Below, piece after piece: positions 18,662 through 27,521 of a stretch of DNA of 64,000 nucleotides (positions are counted from its first letter, which is position 1; every line of letters begins with the position of its first letter). The DNA comes from an uncultured Paracoccaceae bacterium (lineage in GTDB: Bacteria; Pseudomonadota; Alphaproteobacteria; Rhodobacterales; Rhodobacteraceae): positions 2,255,492 to 2,319,491 of the forward strand of contig CANMVA010000001.1 of the NCBI GenBank assembly GCA_947501355.1, given 5' to 3'. The notes beneath the pieces are model-generated. The model was given only the letters and a program-made list of their open reading frames with translations. It did not search any database and had not been told where the DNA came from. Both the position numbers and the translations under genes were made by a program.

Positions 18662-20478
18662 TGTGCGGTATTGTAGGTGTTCTTGGCACCCATGAGGTGG
18701 CCCCGATCCTTGTTGAGGCGCTCAAACGGCTTGAGTATCGCGGTTATGACAGCGCCGGCATCGCCACGGTCAATGAGGGCGCTTTGCATCGTCGTCGGGC
18801 GGTAGGGAAACTGGTCAATCTGTCGGATTTACTGGTGCACGAGCCGCTTGCCGGCAAGTCCGGGATCGGCCACACCCGTTGGGCCACCCATGGCGCGCCC
18901 ACGGCGGAAAATGCCCACCCCCATCGCTGCGGCGATGTCGCTGTGGTCCATAACGGGATCATCGAAAACTTCCGCGATCTGCGCGCTGAGCTGGCCGAAC
19001 ACGGCCTGATAAGCGAGACTGACACCGACACCGAAACCGTCGCCATGCTGGCGCATCATTTCCTGAGCACTGGCGACGCGCCGGTCGAGGCCGCGCGCAA
19101 GACCGTGGCCAAACTGGAAGGCGCATTCGCGCTGTGCTTCCTCTTTCACGGCGAAGAAGACCTGATCGTCGCCGCGCGCCTTGGATCACCCTTGGCAATC
19201 GGTCATGGCGAAGGCGAGATGTTCGTTGGATCAGACGCGATTGCGCTGGCCCCCATGACCGATCAGGTGACCTATCTGGAGGAAGGCGACTTTGCCGTCG
19301 TTACCCGCAACAGCCTTGAAGTCACGGATAAAAACGGCTCTCTCGCCAATCGTCAGAAACGTCAGATCCACCTTGAAACGGCGGGGGTCGAAAAGGGCGG
19401 CTACAAGCATTTCATGGCCAAGGAGATTGCCGAACAACCCGTCGTTCTGGGCAATGCGCTCAACTTCTACATCGGCGCCAATGACACGATCACCCTGCCC
19501 GGCGCAATTGATTTCACCAAGATCGACCGGCTGACCATGGTCGCTTGCGGCACCGCCTATCTGGCTTGTCTGACGGCGAAATACTGGTTCGAACAGGTCG
19601 CCCGCCTGCCCGTGGAAGTTGATATCGCGTCAGAGTTCCGCTACCGTGAACCTCCCATCGCAAAAGGCACCGCCGCGCTTTTCGTCAGCCAATCCGGTGA
19701 AACAGCCGACACGCTGGCCGCCTTGCGCTATTGCGAAGGCAAGGCCGACAAAATTCTATCGGTCGTGAACGTCCCCGAAAGCTCCATCGCGCGGGAAAGC
19801 GATCTGGCACTGCCGATCCTGGCAGGCACCGAAATCGGCGTGGCGTCGACCAAAGCGTTCACCTGCCAGTTGACCGTTCTGCTTGCCTTGGCGCTGGAAG
19901 CGGCCCGACAACGCGGAACGCTGTCCACCGAAGACCTCGCCACCCATCTTGCGGACATGCGCGCGCTGCCGGGTCTTTTGAACCATGCATTGAGCATCGA
20001 AAAAACGGTGCGCAAGGTCTCGCGCAAACTGGCCGAAGCGCAAGACGTGATCTTTCTGGGACGCGGCGCAATGTTCCCACTGGCGCTGGAAGGCGCACTA
20101 AAACTCAAGGAAATCAGCTATATACATGCGGAGGGCTATGCCTCTGGCGAGCTGAAACACGGTCCCATCGCGTTGATCGACAAGAAGATGCCGGTGGTTG
20201 TGATGGCCCCCACAGACCCGCTTTTCGACAAGACCGTGTCGAATATGCAAGAGGTCATGGCGCGCAACGGCAAGGTCGTTCTCATCTCGGACCAGGACGG
20301 GATCGCGACCGGTGGTATCGGCGTCTGGGAGCAAATCGAGATGCCCACCGTCTCGCCGTTGCTGGCCCCGATCCTCTACGCTGTGCCTGCGCAATTGCTA
20401 GCCTATCACACGGCTGTCGCCAAAGGCACGGATGTGGATCAGCCGCGCAATCTGGCGAAATCCGTGACCGTCGAATGA
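18661..20478 (+). CDS. glmS: Glutamine-fructose-6-phosphate aminotransferase (isomerizing)
   Basis: GlmS makes glucosamine-6-phosphate from fructose-6-P and glutamine, the entry step to UDP-GlcNAc. The 605-residue protein begins MCGIVGV, so C2 becomes the N-terminal nucleophile of the glutaminase domain after Met removal. GHTRWATHG and HNGIIENF follow. Two SIS isomerase domains fill the rest (VACGTAYLA, SQSGETADT, STKAFTCQL, LGRGAMFPLALEGALKLKEISYIHAE). It ends DVDQPRNLAKSVTVE as usual for the family. Its stop overlaps the next gene (ATGA). No glmS-type riboswitch is possible here because the gene starts directly at the glmU stop. Confidence 0.98.
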   Translation: MCGIVGVLGTHEVAPILVEALKRLEYRGYDSAGIATVNEGALHRRRAVGKLVNLSDLLVHEPLAGKSGIGHTRWATHGAPTAENAHPHRCGDVAVVHNGIIENFRDLRAELAEHGLISETDTDTETVAMLAHHFLSTGDAPVEAARKTVAKLEGAFALCFLFHGEEDLIVAARLGSPLAIGHGEGEMFVGSDAIALAPMTDQVTYLEEGDFAVVTRNSLEVTDKNGSLANRQKRQIHLETAGVEKGGYKHFMAKEIAEQPVVLGNALNFYIGANDTITLPGAIDFTKIDRLTMVACGTAYLACLTAKYWFEQVARLPVEVDIASEFRYREPPIAKGTAALFVSQSGETADTLAALRYCEGKADKILSVVNVPESSIARESDLALPILAGTEIGVASTKAFTCQLTVLLALALEAARQRGTLSTEDLATHLADMRALPGLLNHALSIEKTVRKVSRKLAEAQDVIFLGRGAMFPLALEGALKLKEISYIHAEGYASGELKHGPIALIDKKMPVVVMAPTDPLFDKTVSNMQEVMARNGKVVLISDQDGIATGGIGVWEQIEMPTVSPLLAPILYAVPAQLLAYHTAVAKGTDVDQPRNLAKSVTVE

Positions 20479-21152
20479 CGGTTGAAGAGGCGCTTGCTGC
20501 GCTTGGAACATCGCCAGAGAAAGCGGTTGAGATGGCCGCCTATCACAAGGTTCCGCGCACGTATCTCGGCGTGGCAAACCCGGTTATCGACGCTTTAACA
20601 AAGACTTGGCGCGCCGAAATGGATTTGGACGCCCGCTGCGATCTGGCAGAGGCGCTTTGGGCCACAGACATTCATGAAGCCCGCATCGCGGCGGCGAAGC
20701 TCTTTACCCAAGCGCGGATCAAGCCCGACGATACCCGCGTCTGGGAGATCATTCGCGGATGGGTGCCGCAATTTGATGCCTGGGCCATCACGGATCACGC
20801 CTGCATCGCCGGACAAAAGCGGCTTCTAGCCGATCCGGACCGCGTTGACGCGGTCGAAACCTGGACCACGTCCGAGCATCTATGGAGCCGTCGCGCAGCC
20901 CTCGTGATGACATTGCCGTGGACAAAACAGAACTTCCCGAAACCGCAAGAGCTTGCGATCCGCGACCAGGTTCTGGGATGGGCCGCCAGCTATACCACTG
21001 ATTCTGAATGGTTTATTCAGAAGGCTGTTGCGTGGTGGATCAGGGAATTGTCCAAGCATGATGCAGATCGCGCGCGTGCCTTTCTGGCCGCGCATGGGGA
21101 CCAGATGCGGCCTTCGTTGCGCAAAGAAGCCGGACGCCTCCTGCGCGATTAA
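20475..21152 (+). CDS. DNA alkylation repair protein, AlkD-like
   Basis: From the ATG at 20475 (ATGA overlap with glmS) the protein has 225 residues made almost entirely of HEAT-like helical repeats, with the AlkD-family stretches VANPVIDALTKTW, LAEALWATDIHEARIAAAKLF, SEHLWSRRAALVMTLPW and FIQKAVAWWIRELSKHD. AlkD enzymes are glycosylases that remove bulky or positively charged alkylated purines without base flipping. The conserved Trp residues in SEHLW and FIQKAVAWW fit this. It is translationally coupled to glmS, an unexpected partner. The last four bases overlap the opposing acyl-CoA synthetase gene. A longer frame running back into glmS is not coding. Confidence 0.88.
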   Translation: MTVEEALAALGTSPEKAVEMAAYHKVPRTYLGVANPVIDALTKTWRAEMDLDARCDLAEALWATDIHEARIAAAKLFTQARIKPDDTRVWEIIRGWVPQFDAWAITDHACIAGQKRLLADPDRVDAVETWTTSEHLWSRRAALVMTLPWTKQNFPKPQELAIRDQVLGWAASYTTDSEWFIQKAVAWWIRELSKHDADRARAFLAAHGDQMRPSLRKEAGRLLRD

Positions 21153-22750
21153 CCTTGCCGCAAGGCCCGCCGCATGATCTTGCCGGTGGCCGTCATCGGA
21201 AGGCTATCGCGGCGCTCAATCCGGCGCGGGGCGACATGAGGCGACACCTCCTTACGGACGCGGTCGATCAGAATTTCGGGCAAACCCGCCCACTCCGCCC
21301 CGTCCCGCAGAACGACATAGGCGACGACGATTTCGGTGCGCACTGGGTCTGGCTCGCCAATCACGGCTGCCATTAAGACGTCGGGATGCGCCGTCAGACA
21401 GGTCTCAATCTCGGTCGGGCCGATCCGGTAACCCGCAGAGGTGATCACGTCATCATCGCGGCTTGCGTAGCGGAAATACCCGTCCGCATCACGCGATCCC
21501 AGATCGCCGGTTCGCATCCAGTCGCCTGTAAATTTCTCGGCAGTCTTCTGCGGTTTATTCCAATATTTCAGAAACATAGAGGCGCTGCCTCGCCGCACCG
21601 CAATCTCACCTTCCTGCCCATCCGCAACCGGGTTTCCATCGCTGTCAATCACCGCAACGTCATGGCCCGGAACCGCCTTGCCCATCGTACCAGGCCGCAA
21701 GACCCCTGCACCCGCCCGCGAGGTGACAACAAGGTTGCATTCTGTCTGGCCATAAAGCTCGTTGATCGGCGCGCGCAAAACCTCGCGCCCCCAATCCAGC
21801 AGATCGGCCCCAAGGCTTTCACCGCCAGAGCCGATGCTGCGCACATCAACGCCCTTCGGAACCGGCACATCGCGCATCAGTTTGAGAGCGGTTGGCGGCA
21901 GAAACATATTGCGGATGTTGTAGCGCGCGATCAGGTCGAACGCCGCCTCCGGATCAAACTTGCGCATCCGCGTCACGACTTGCGGGATGCCGTAGTAAAG
22001 ACAGGGCATGGCAAGATCCATCAGCCCACCGATCCACGCCCAATCCGCGGGCGTCCAGCCTAGATCACCGGGCTGGGGGAGCCCTTCATGGTGCATCTCG
22101 ACACATGGCAAATGGCCCAGAAGAAAGCGATGGGCGTGTAAGACGCCTTTGGGGTCACCCGTCGTGCCGGAGGTGTAGATCATCATCGCCGGATCGTCGG
22201 CGCTGGTGGTCACGGGTGTTATCTGAGCGGAGGCCTGATCTATATCAGCCCAGAAATCGCGAATGGGCTCAGCCCCACCCTCGATATTGAAAACCGCTTT
22301 CAGATCAGGTGTTTGGCCGCCAATCGCGGTAAGTTTCTCAACCCCTTCGCTATGAGTCACAACCGCTTTCGCCCCACTGTCGGACAAGCGGTAGGCCAAA
22401 GCCTCGGTCCCGAAGAGCGTGAAGAGCGGCAGGCTCACTGCCCCCAGCTTCATGGCCGCAAAATGCGTGATCATCACCTCCGCGGCTTGGGGCAGCAGCA
22501 CGGCCACCCGGTCGCCCGGACCAATCCCTTGTGCGCGCAGCACGTTGGCAAAGCGGTCGCTGGCCTCTTTCAGCGCGCCATAGGTCCAGTCGCGCCCGTC
22601 CGGCACGATCAGCGCGATGCGATCAGGGTCCTGCGCGGCCCAGCTGTCGCAACAGCGTTCGGCTATGTTGAAAACCTTGGGAATGTTCCAGCGAAACGCC
22701 GCGCGGGCAGCCTCCCAATCGCCGTTCCAGGAGACCAGGGCGCGGCTCAT
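21149..22750 (-). CDS. AMP-forming acyl-CoA synthetase
   Basis: This is a 533-residue member of the ANL superfamily. The P-loop-like motif is MIYTSGTTGDPKGVLHAH. The A5/A8 region is ELYGQTECNLV and the hinge lies near YRIGPTEIE. The catalytic lysine is K524 in TATGKIMRR. The enzyme makes acyl-CoA from a carboxylate, ATP and CoA. The sequence (FRWNIPKVFNIAERCCDSWA at the N-end) looks like the acetyl/medium-chain acyl-CoA synthetase subgroup, but chain length cannot be fixed. The lipoprotein gene abuts its start, so the two may share a transcript. Confidence 0.88.
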   Translation of the reverse strand: MSRALVSWNGDWEAARAAFRWNIPKVFNIAERCCDSWAAQDPDRIALIVPDGRDWTYGALKEASDRFANVLRAQGIGPGDRVAVLLPQAAEVMITHFAAMKLGAVSLPLFTLFGTEALAYRLSDSGAKAVVTHSEGVEKLTAIGGQTPDLKAVFNIEGGAEPIRDFWADIDQASAQITPVTTSADDPAMMIYTSGTTGDPKGVLHAHRFLLGHLPCVEMHHEGLPQPGDLGWTPADWAWIGGLMDLAMPCLYYGIPQVVTRMRKFDPEAAFDLIARYNIRNMFLPPTALKLMRDVPVPKGVDVRSIGSGGESLGADLLDWGREVLRAPINELYGQTECNLVVTSRAGAGVLRPGTMGKAVPGHDVAVIDSDGNPVADGQEGEIAVRRGSASMFLKYWNKPQKTAEKFTGDWMRTGDLGSRDADGYFRYASRDDDVITSAGYRIGPTEIETCLTAHPDVLMAAVIGEPDPVRTEIVVAYVVLRDGAEWAGLPEILIDRVRKEVSPHVAPRRIERRDSLPMTATGKIMRRALRQG

Positions 22751-23239
22751 TTATCGCGCGAAAACAGTAACTTCGGGCAAGCCCGTCAGCGGGGCCTGCA
22801 AAAGCCGCATCGCAGGCAAGGACAGCCGCGAGCCGCCCGTAGACGGCCCGTCCAGCGGGATCAGGGTGACGGCGACGCTGGTGCCTGCCGCCGGATAATC
22901 AACGCGCCCCGGCCCTTCGACGTCCACGAGCGGCGTCTTCAGCCAGAATCCGGGGTCCGCAGGATCACCAAGCGACGCAATCGTCGTGCCGAGCGCGCGA
23001 TCATTCGCCGGGGCCGTTGCGGCCTGCACGACCTCTGCGCGCTCCTCGGCGGTGGTCGTGTCAAACTGCTCGACCGTTCGGGCGCTGGCGGGGGGTGGCG
23101 CCGGTTTCGGGATCGGAGCACTCGTGGTTTCGACAGGCTTTTGCGGTTGCGCGGGCGCTGTCGGCGATGTGGGGAACGTTGCGCAGGCTGCCAAAAACGG
23201 CAGGACAGCTACGCAACCAAATTGTCGCATCAGTCTCAT
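22751..23239 (-). CDS. Putative lipoprotein
   Basis: The protein of about 162 residues starts with a lipoprotein signal: MRLMRQFGCVAVLPFLAAC, with lipobox LAAC and lipidated Cys at about residue 19. A Pro/Thr/Ala-rich stretch (about 20-55) follows, then a compact domain of about 100 residues with no motif I recognise. It lies directly before the acyl-CoA synthetase gene on the same strand and is divergent from moaA. I chose the ATG at 23239. An upstream ATG (23266) would place ten extra residues in front of the signal peptide. Function unknown. Confidence 0.75.
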   Translation of the reverse strand: MRLMRQFGCVAVLPFLAACATFPTSPTAPAQPQKPVETTSAPIPKPAPPPASARTVEQFDTTTAEERAEVVQAATAPANDRALGTTIASLGDPADPGFWLKTPLVDVEGPGRVDYPAAGTSVAVTLIPLDGPSTGGSRLSLPAMRLLQAPLTGLPEVTVFAR

Positions 23240-23322
23240 AAGCCTAGTCTTAGCAGGGTTTTGCACGTCGACAACCGTGCCACGGGCTTGTGGCCCCTGA
23301 AATTCGTGCTTACGCTCTGACT

Positions 23323-24330
23323 ATGAGCCAGCCACTGATTGATCCTTTCGAGCGCGCCATTTCCTACCTGCGGGTGTCTGTGACCGACCGCTGCGATTTT
23401 CGCTGCGTCTATTGCATGTCGGAGAACATGACCTTCCTGCCGAAGAAGGAACTGCTGACGCTTGAGGAACTGGATCGGCTCTGCTCGACCTTCATCCGGC
23501 TGGGCGTGCAGAAACTGCGCATCACCGGCGGAGAGCCTTTGGTGCGGCGCGGGATCATGACCTATTTCGACGCAATGTCGCGCCATCTCGAGAGCGGCGC
23601 GCTGAAAGAGCTGACGCTGACGACCAATGGTTCTCAGCTTGAGAAATACGCCGATGATCTGGCCGCATGTGGCGTGAAGCGGATCAATATCTCGCTTGAT
23701 ACGCTGGACGAGGCGAAATTTGCCGAGATCACGCGTTGGGGGCGTTTGCCGCAAGTCATCAAGGGCATTGATGCGGCGCAAAGGGCGGGGCTGCGGGTCA
23801 AGATCAATACGGTGGCGCTGAAGGGCTTCAACGAAGACGAGCTGTTCCCGCTGATCGACTGGTGCGCCAGCCGCGACATGGACTTGACCTTTATCGAGGT
23901 CATGCCGATGGGCGATATCGGCAATGAAAACCGGTTGGGGCAGTATTGGTCTTTGAAAGAAATGCGCCAGACCATTGGTGAGCAATTCACCATGACCGAT
24001 CTGGCGGAACGGACGGGTGGGCCTGCGCGCTATATCCGATTGGAAGAAACTGGCCAGAAGATCGGCTTTATCACGCCGCTGACCCATAATTTCTGCGAAA
24101 GCTGCAACCGCGTGCGGATCACCTGCACCGGAGAGATTTACACCTGTCTGGGTCAGGAAGGAAAATCCGATCTGCGCGCACCGCTGCGCGCCTATCCCGA
24201 CACCGATTTCCCGTTGGAAGAAGCCATTCGCGCGGCGATTGCGCTGAAACCAAAGGGCCATGACTTTGATTATTCGCGTCAGGAACTGGGCGGCCAGATG
24301 AGCCGCCACATGAGCCACACGGGCGGCTGA
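23323..24330 (+). CDS. moaA: GTP 3',8-cyclase (molybdenum cofactor biosynthesis)
   Basis: MoaA is a radical-SAM enzyme that rearranges GTP to 3',8-cyclo-GTP, the first step of molybdopterin synthesis. The 335-residue protein has the SAM cluster motif C24-xxx-C28-xx-C31 (CDFRCVYC), GGEPL, and the second C-terminal [4Fe-4S] motif C-xx-C...C ([19 protein letters not shown]). It ends in Gly-Gly, as required for active MoaA. I chose the ATG at 23323. No other mo-genes are seen in the window. Confidence 0.97.
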   Translation: MSQPLIDPFERAISYLRVSVTDRCDFRCVYCMSENMTFLPKKELLTLEELDRLCSTFIRLGVQKLRITGGEPLVRRGIMTYFDAMSRHLESGALKELTLTTNGSQLEKYADDLAACGVKRINISLDTLDEAKFAEITRWGRLPQVIKGIDAAQRAGLRVKINTVALKGFNEDELFPLIDWCASRDMDLTFIEVMPMGDIGNENRLGQYWSLKEMRQTIGEQFTMTDLAERTGGPARYIRLEETGQKIGFITPLTHNFCESCNRVRITCTGEIYTCLGQEGKSDLRAPLRAYPDTDFPLEEAIRAAIALKPKGHDFDYSRQELGGQMSRHMSHTGG

Positions 24331-25128
24331 TTACCCGTAATCCGGACCCAAATCCGCGCGTGTGCGCGTGATCCAGTGATCCTCCAGCCACGGGCACGGC
24401 TTTGAGCGCCGGATCCATGATCCGGAGTAGCCGTCAATCGCCTCTGACATCTTGGGACGCCCGTGAAAACACACAACGCGCGCATCCTTCGGCAAGGTGG
24501 GCGCACGCCAGTAATTGCCCGGGAACGGGTTACAGTCATACTTGAAAGACACCACGTAAGGCTCTGGAATATAGGCAAAAGCGTCCTTCTCCATCGCTTT
24601 GTGGGAGGTGTAGCGCTGCTCTGACCCGCGCGCATCCTCGACGACCTTATAAGGGTCGGCGGCGAGGTCATCGTAAAGGAACCCATGTACCGCCGGATCA
24701 AAGCGAAAAACCGATCCATGCCCGGTCGGGCGGCCTTTGCGTTTCTCGGTCCAGTCGTGGCGCATGGCAACTTTACCGGGGGCCATCTGCCAGATCGGGG
24801 TCAGATCGCCCGTGATGACGACGTCCAGGTCAAAGCCCAGAACAGGCCCTTCCAGATCAGGGATCAGACCAAGTTTGAACAGGCTCACTTTCCGCATCGC
24901 GCCTTGCCGATTGGCGACGGCCAGCGCTTTGTCCATCTCAGCCGCATAAGGCTCCACCGGCAGCGGCAGCACCTCGATATCCGGATGAAACCCCGCGCTG
25001 TCTTCGGTCATGCAGAGAAATCGCACATCGGCGTCAATATTGCGGCGCACCCCGGAATAGAGCCGGTTTACATATTCCGGCCCAAAGAGCGTGCCCCATT
25101 TGATGCAGATGATATTGGCGGTCGTCAT
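24331..25128 (-). CDS. Glycosyltransferase-like protein (GT-A/GT8-type fold)
   Basis: The 265-residue protein opens with IICIKWGTLFGPEYVNRLYSGV and has a DxD-type motif in GFDLDVVITGDLTPIW (about 118-133), typical of GT8-like or capsular/LPS-type glycosyltransferases of the GT-A fold. The C-terminal half contains CFHGRPKMSEA and a conserved aromatic segment (SGSWIRRSKPCPWLEDHW). No signal peptide or membrane segment is seen. The donor and acceptor are unknown. It stands tail to tail with moaA with no gap and has no obvious operon partner; the M20 peptidase gene begins its own unit upstream. Confidence 0.7.
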   Translation of the reverse strand: MTTANIICIKWGTLFGPEYVNRLYSGVRRNIDADVRFLCMTEDSAGFHPDIEVLPLPVEPYAAEMDKALAVANRQGAMRKVSLFKLGLIPDLEGPVLGFDLDVVITGDLTPIWQMAPGKVAMRHDWTEKRKGRPTGHGSVFRFDPAVHGFLYDDLAADPYKVVEDARGSEQRYTSHKAMEKDAFAYIPEPYVVSFKYDCNPFPGNYWRAPTLPKDARVVCFHGRPKMSEAIDGYSGSWIRRSKPCPWLEDHWITRTRADLGPDYG

Positions 25129-25166
25129 GGGGGCGGGTTACCGCCTCCCCCCGCGCGCGTCCAGCC

Positions 25167-26330
25167 TCAAGCGGCGGGCATGCGCTGTTCGACGATTTCC
25201 GCCCACCACGAACAGCCCGCCGGGATCGCGTCATCGGTGAAGTTGTATTCCGGGTGGTGGACGGAGGCCGTGTCGCCATTGCCGACCAGAATATAAGCAC
25301 CGGGGCGTTCGTTGAGCATGAAGGCGAAATCCTCGCCGCCCATCACGAGCGGTGCCTCCTCGCACTCGCCGGAGACTTTCGCGGCAACTTCTGCGGCAAA
25401 CGCCGTCTGCTCGTCCGAATTCACCATCACCGGGTAGCCGCGCTGGTAGTTCACGCGCGCTTCGCCACCGAAGACCTTGGCGGTCGCCTCGGCGATCTCT
25501 ATCAGGCGCTTTTCGGCAAGGTCTTGCACCTCGCCATCGAGCGTCCGCACGGTGCCGCGCAAGGTCACTTTCTGCGGGATCACGTTATGGGCCTTGCTAT
25601 CGGTTTCAAACGACGTGACCGAAACAACGCATTGCTTGACCGGGTCCACGTTGCGGCTGGCGATGGTCTGCAAGGCCAGTACGATATGGCTGGCCATCAC
25701 GGTTGTATCCACCGTGTCCTGCGGCTTGGCGGCGTGGCCGCCTTTGCCTTCGACCTCAATCTCGAACTGATCGGCGGCGGCGAAAAACGCGCCGGGGCGG
25801 ATCGCGAAACTGCCCACGGGTTTGCCGGGCCAGTTGTGCATACCGTAGACTTCCTGAATGCCGAACCGCTCCATCATGCCGTCATCGCACATCTCTTTAC
25901 CGCCCCCGCCGCCTTCTTCGGCGGGCTGGAAGATCACGACGCAGGTGCCGTCGAAATTGCGCGTCTCGGAGAGGTATTTTGCGGCGCCCAGCAGCATCGC
26001 GGTATGCCCGTCATGGCCGCACGCATGCATCGCACCGGGAGTTTTGGAGGCGTAATCGAGCCCCGTTGCCTCTAGAATCGGCAGCGCGTCCATATCGGCG
26101 CGCAGGCCGATGGTGCGCCCAGAATTGTTGGTCTTGCCTTTGATGACCCCAACTACGCCCGTGCGCCCGATGCCGGTGACGATCTCGTCACAGCCGAACT
26201 CTGCCAGCTTGTCGGCAACCATGGCGGATGTGCGGTGCGTCTCAAACAGGATTTCCGGGTTTTCGTGAAGGTCGCGACGCCATTCTGTGATTTCGGGCAG
26301 CAGCTCTGCAAAGCGGTTTTTGACGGGCAT
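25167..26330 (-). CDS. M20-family amidohydrolase (hippurate hydrolase/IAA-amino-acid hydrolase type)
   Basis: From the ATG at 26330 (GGAG seven bases upstream) it has 387 residues. The di-metal ligands of M20D peptidases are visible: GLRADMDALPI, HACGHDGHTAM with metal Cys and His, PAEEGGGG with catalytic Glu, HNWPG, and the C-terminal VHHPEYNFTDDAIPAG. Relatives cleave N-acyl amino acids or small peptides (HipO, AbgB, ILR1-like). It begins one base after the stop of an argE-type M20 gene and belongs with it and the peptide ABC ATPase gene to one minus-strand unit, suggesting work on imported peptides or acyl-amino acids. Confidence 0.9.
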   Translation of the reverse strand: MPVKNRFAELLPEITEWRRDLHENPEILFETHRTSAMVADKLAEFGCDEIVTGIGRTGVVGVIKGKTNNSGRTIGLRADMDALPILEATGLDYASKTPGAMHACGHDGHTAMLLGAAKYLSETRNFDGTCVVIFQPAEEGGGGGKEMCDDGMMERFGIQEVYGMHNWPGKPVGSFAIRPGAFFAAADQFEIEVEGKGGHAAKPQDTVDTTVMASHIVLALQTIASRNVDPVKQCVVSVTSFETDSKAHNVIPQKVTLRGTVRTLDGEVQDLAEKRLIEIAEATAKVFGGEARVNYQRGYPVMVNSDEQTAFAAEVAAKVSGECEEAPLVMGGEDFAFMLNERPGAYILVGNGDTASVHHPEYNFTDDAIPAGCSWWAEIVEQRMPAA

Positions 26331-26331
26331 G

Positions 26332-27498
26332 TTAGCTCTCCACAAGATGGTCGATCAGGCGGTGCATGAACGCCTCGCCCTTCTGGAACTGATCGACGGT
26401 GATGTATTCGTTGGGTTGATGGGCCATGGCGATATCGCCAGGGCCGCAGATCGCGGTGGAATAGCCGCGTTCCTGAAATTGGCCGGCCTCGGTGCCGTAG
26501 CTGACGACATGGGTGCCGTTGTCGCCCGTGAGCTGCCGGATCAGAGGCTCGGCGATGGGATCATCTTCCGGGCGCAGGCCGGGGCTGGCGGAATATTGCG
26601 TGATGTCGATGCGTGCCTCTGGCCGGATTTTGCGGGCCTCGGCCTCGATCCGCCGGGCCTGCTGCGTAAAGGCCTCCACCCACTCGGCGGGGCTTTCGGT
26701 CGGCACTTCGCGGATATCGACCGTGAAGCGGCAAGTCTTGGCGGTGATGTTATGGGCCGTGCCACCGTTCATCACCCCCACATGGAGCGAGGTGAAAGGC
26801 GGCTCAAAAATCGCCGCAACCGGATCAGGCTCGCGCGCCATATTGGCCGCCGTCTGCTGGCGACACCATTCGACCAGCTGCGCCGCCACCATGATGGCCG
26901 ACACACCCGTATGCAGAAGCGAGGAATGCACCTCGAACCCGTGCACGGTCACGTCGAGCCCGGTCGTACCCTTGTGGCCAGTGACGGTCTGCATCCCCGT
27001 CGGCTCCCCCACGATTACGGCAGAAGCGCGGGGTAGCGTTGTTTTCATCTCGTCAATCATGAAAGGCGCGCCGATGCAGCCGACCTCTTCGTCATAGCTG
27101 AGCGCCAATTGTAAAGGTCGCTTGATCCCACGCTCCAGCGCGAGCGGGACGGCGGCCAAAGCCAGCGCGTCAAAGCCCTTCATATCGGTGGTGCCACGGC
27201 CAAAGAGCTTGCCGTCTTTCTCAACCACGGTGAACGGATCGGTGTCCCAGTCCTGCCCGTCAATCGGCACGACATCCGTGTGACCGGAGAGGACAACGCC
27301 GCCCTCCACCTCCGGCCCCACATGGGCGTAAAGGTTACACTTGTCACCATCCGCATTGTAAACGCGGTGCGCTTTGACGCCGTACCCGTCGAGGTAATCC
27401 TCAACGAAATCCATCAGCGGCAGGTTGGTGTCGCGGCTGACCGTGGGAAAGCCGACAAGGCGATCCAGAAGATCGCGGGCGGTGAGGGCTGTTTGCAT
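26332..27498 (-). CDS. argE: Acetylornithine deacetylase (ArgE-type M20 peptidase)
   Basis: The 388-residue protein is close to ArgE: VVLSGHTDVVPIDGQDW with the first metal His, GRGTTDMKGFDAL with the bridging Asp, SYDEEVGCIGAP with catalytic Glu, GEPTGMQTVTGHKGTTGLDVTVHG at the lid/dimer domain, and C-terminal ICGPGDIAMAHQPNEYI with the last His. ArgE removes the acetyl group of N2-acetylornithine. Here, beside another M20 gene and a peptide transporter, it may act on other N-acyl amino acids instead, since many alphaproteobacteria recycle the acetyl group through ArgJ. The name is therefore by similarity. Confidence 0.85.
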   Translation of the reverse strand: MQTALTARDLLDRLVGFPTVSRDTNLPLMDFVEDYLDGYGVKAHRVYNADGDKCNLYAHVGPEVEGGVVLSGHTDVVPIDGQDWDTDPFTVVEKDGKLFGRGTTDMKGFDALALAAVPLALERGIKRPLQLALSYDEEVGCIGAPFMIDEMKTTLPRASAVIVGEPTGMQTVTGHKGTTGLDVTVHGFEVHSSLLHTGVSAIMVAAQLVEWCRQQTAANMAREPDPVAAIFEPPFTSLHVGVMNGGTAHNITAKTCRFTVDIREVPTESPAEWVEAFTQQARRIEAEARKIRPEARIDITQYSASPGLRPEDDPIAEPLIRQLTGDNGTHVVSYGTEAGQFQERGYSTAICGPGDIAMAHQPNEYITVDQFQKGEAFMHRLIDHLVES

Positions 27499-27521
27499 GT
27501 CTTGTAGTTTAGACCGTCTGC

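Noticed and set aside
23236-24318. 360-codon open frame on the minus strand opposite moaA
   Set aside because: moaA has all its cluster motifs, and the opposite frame has none and is Arg/Gln-rich.
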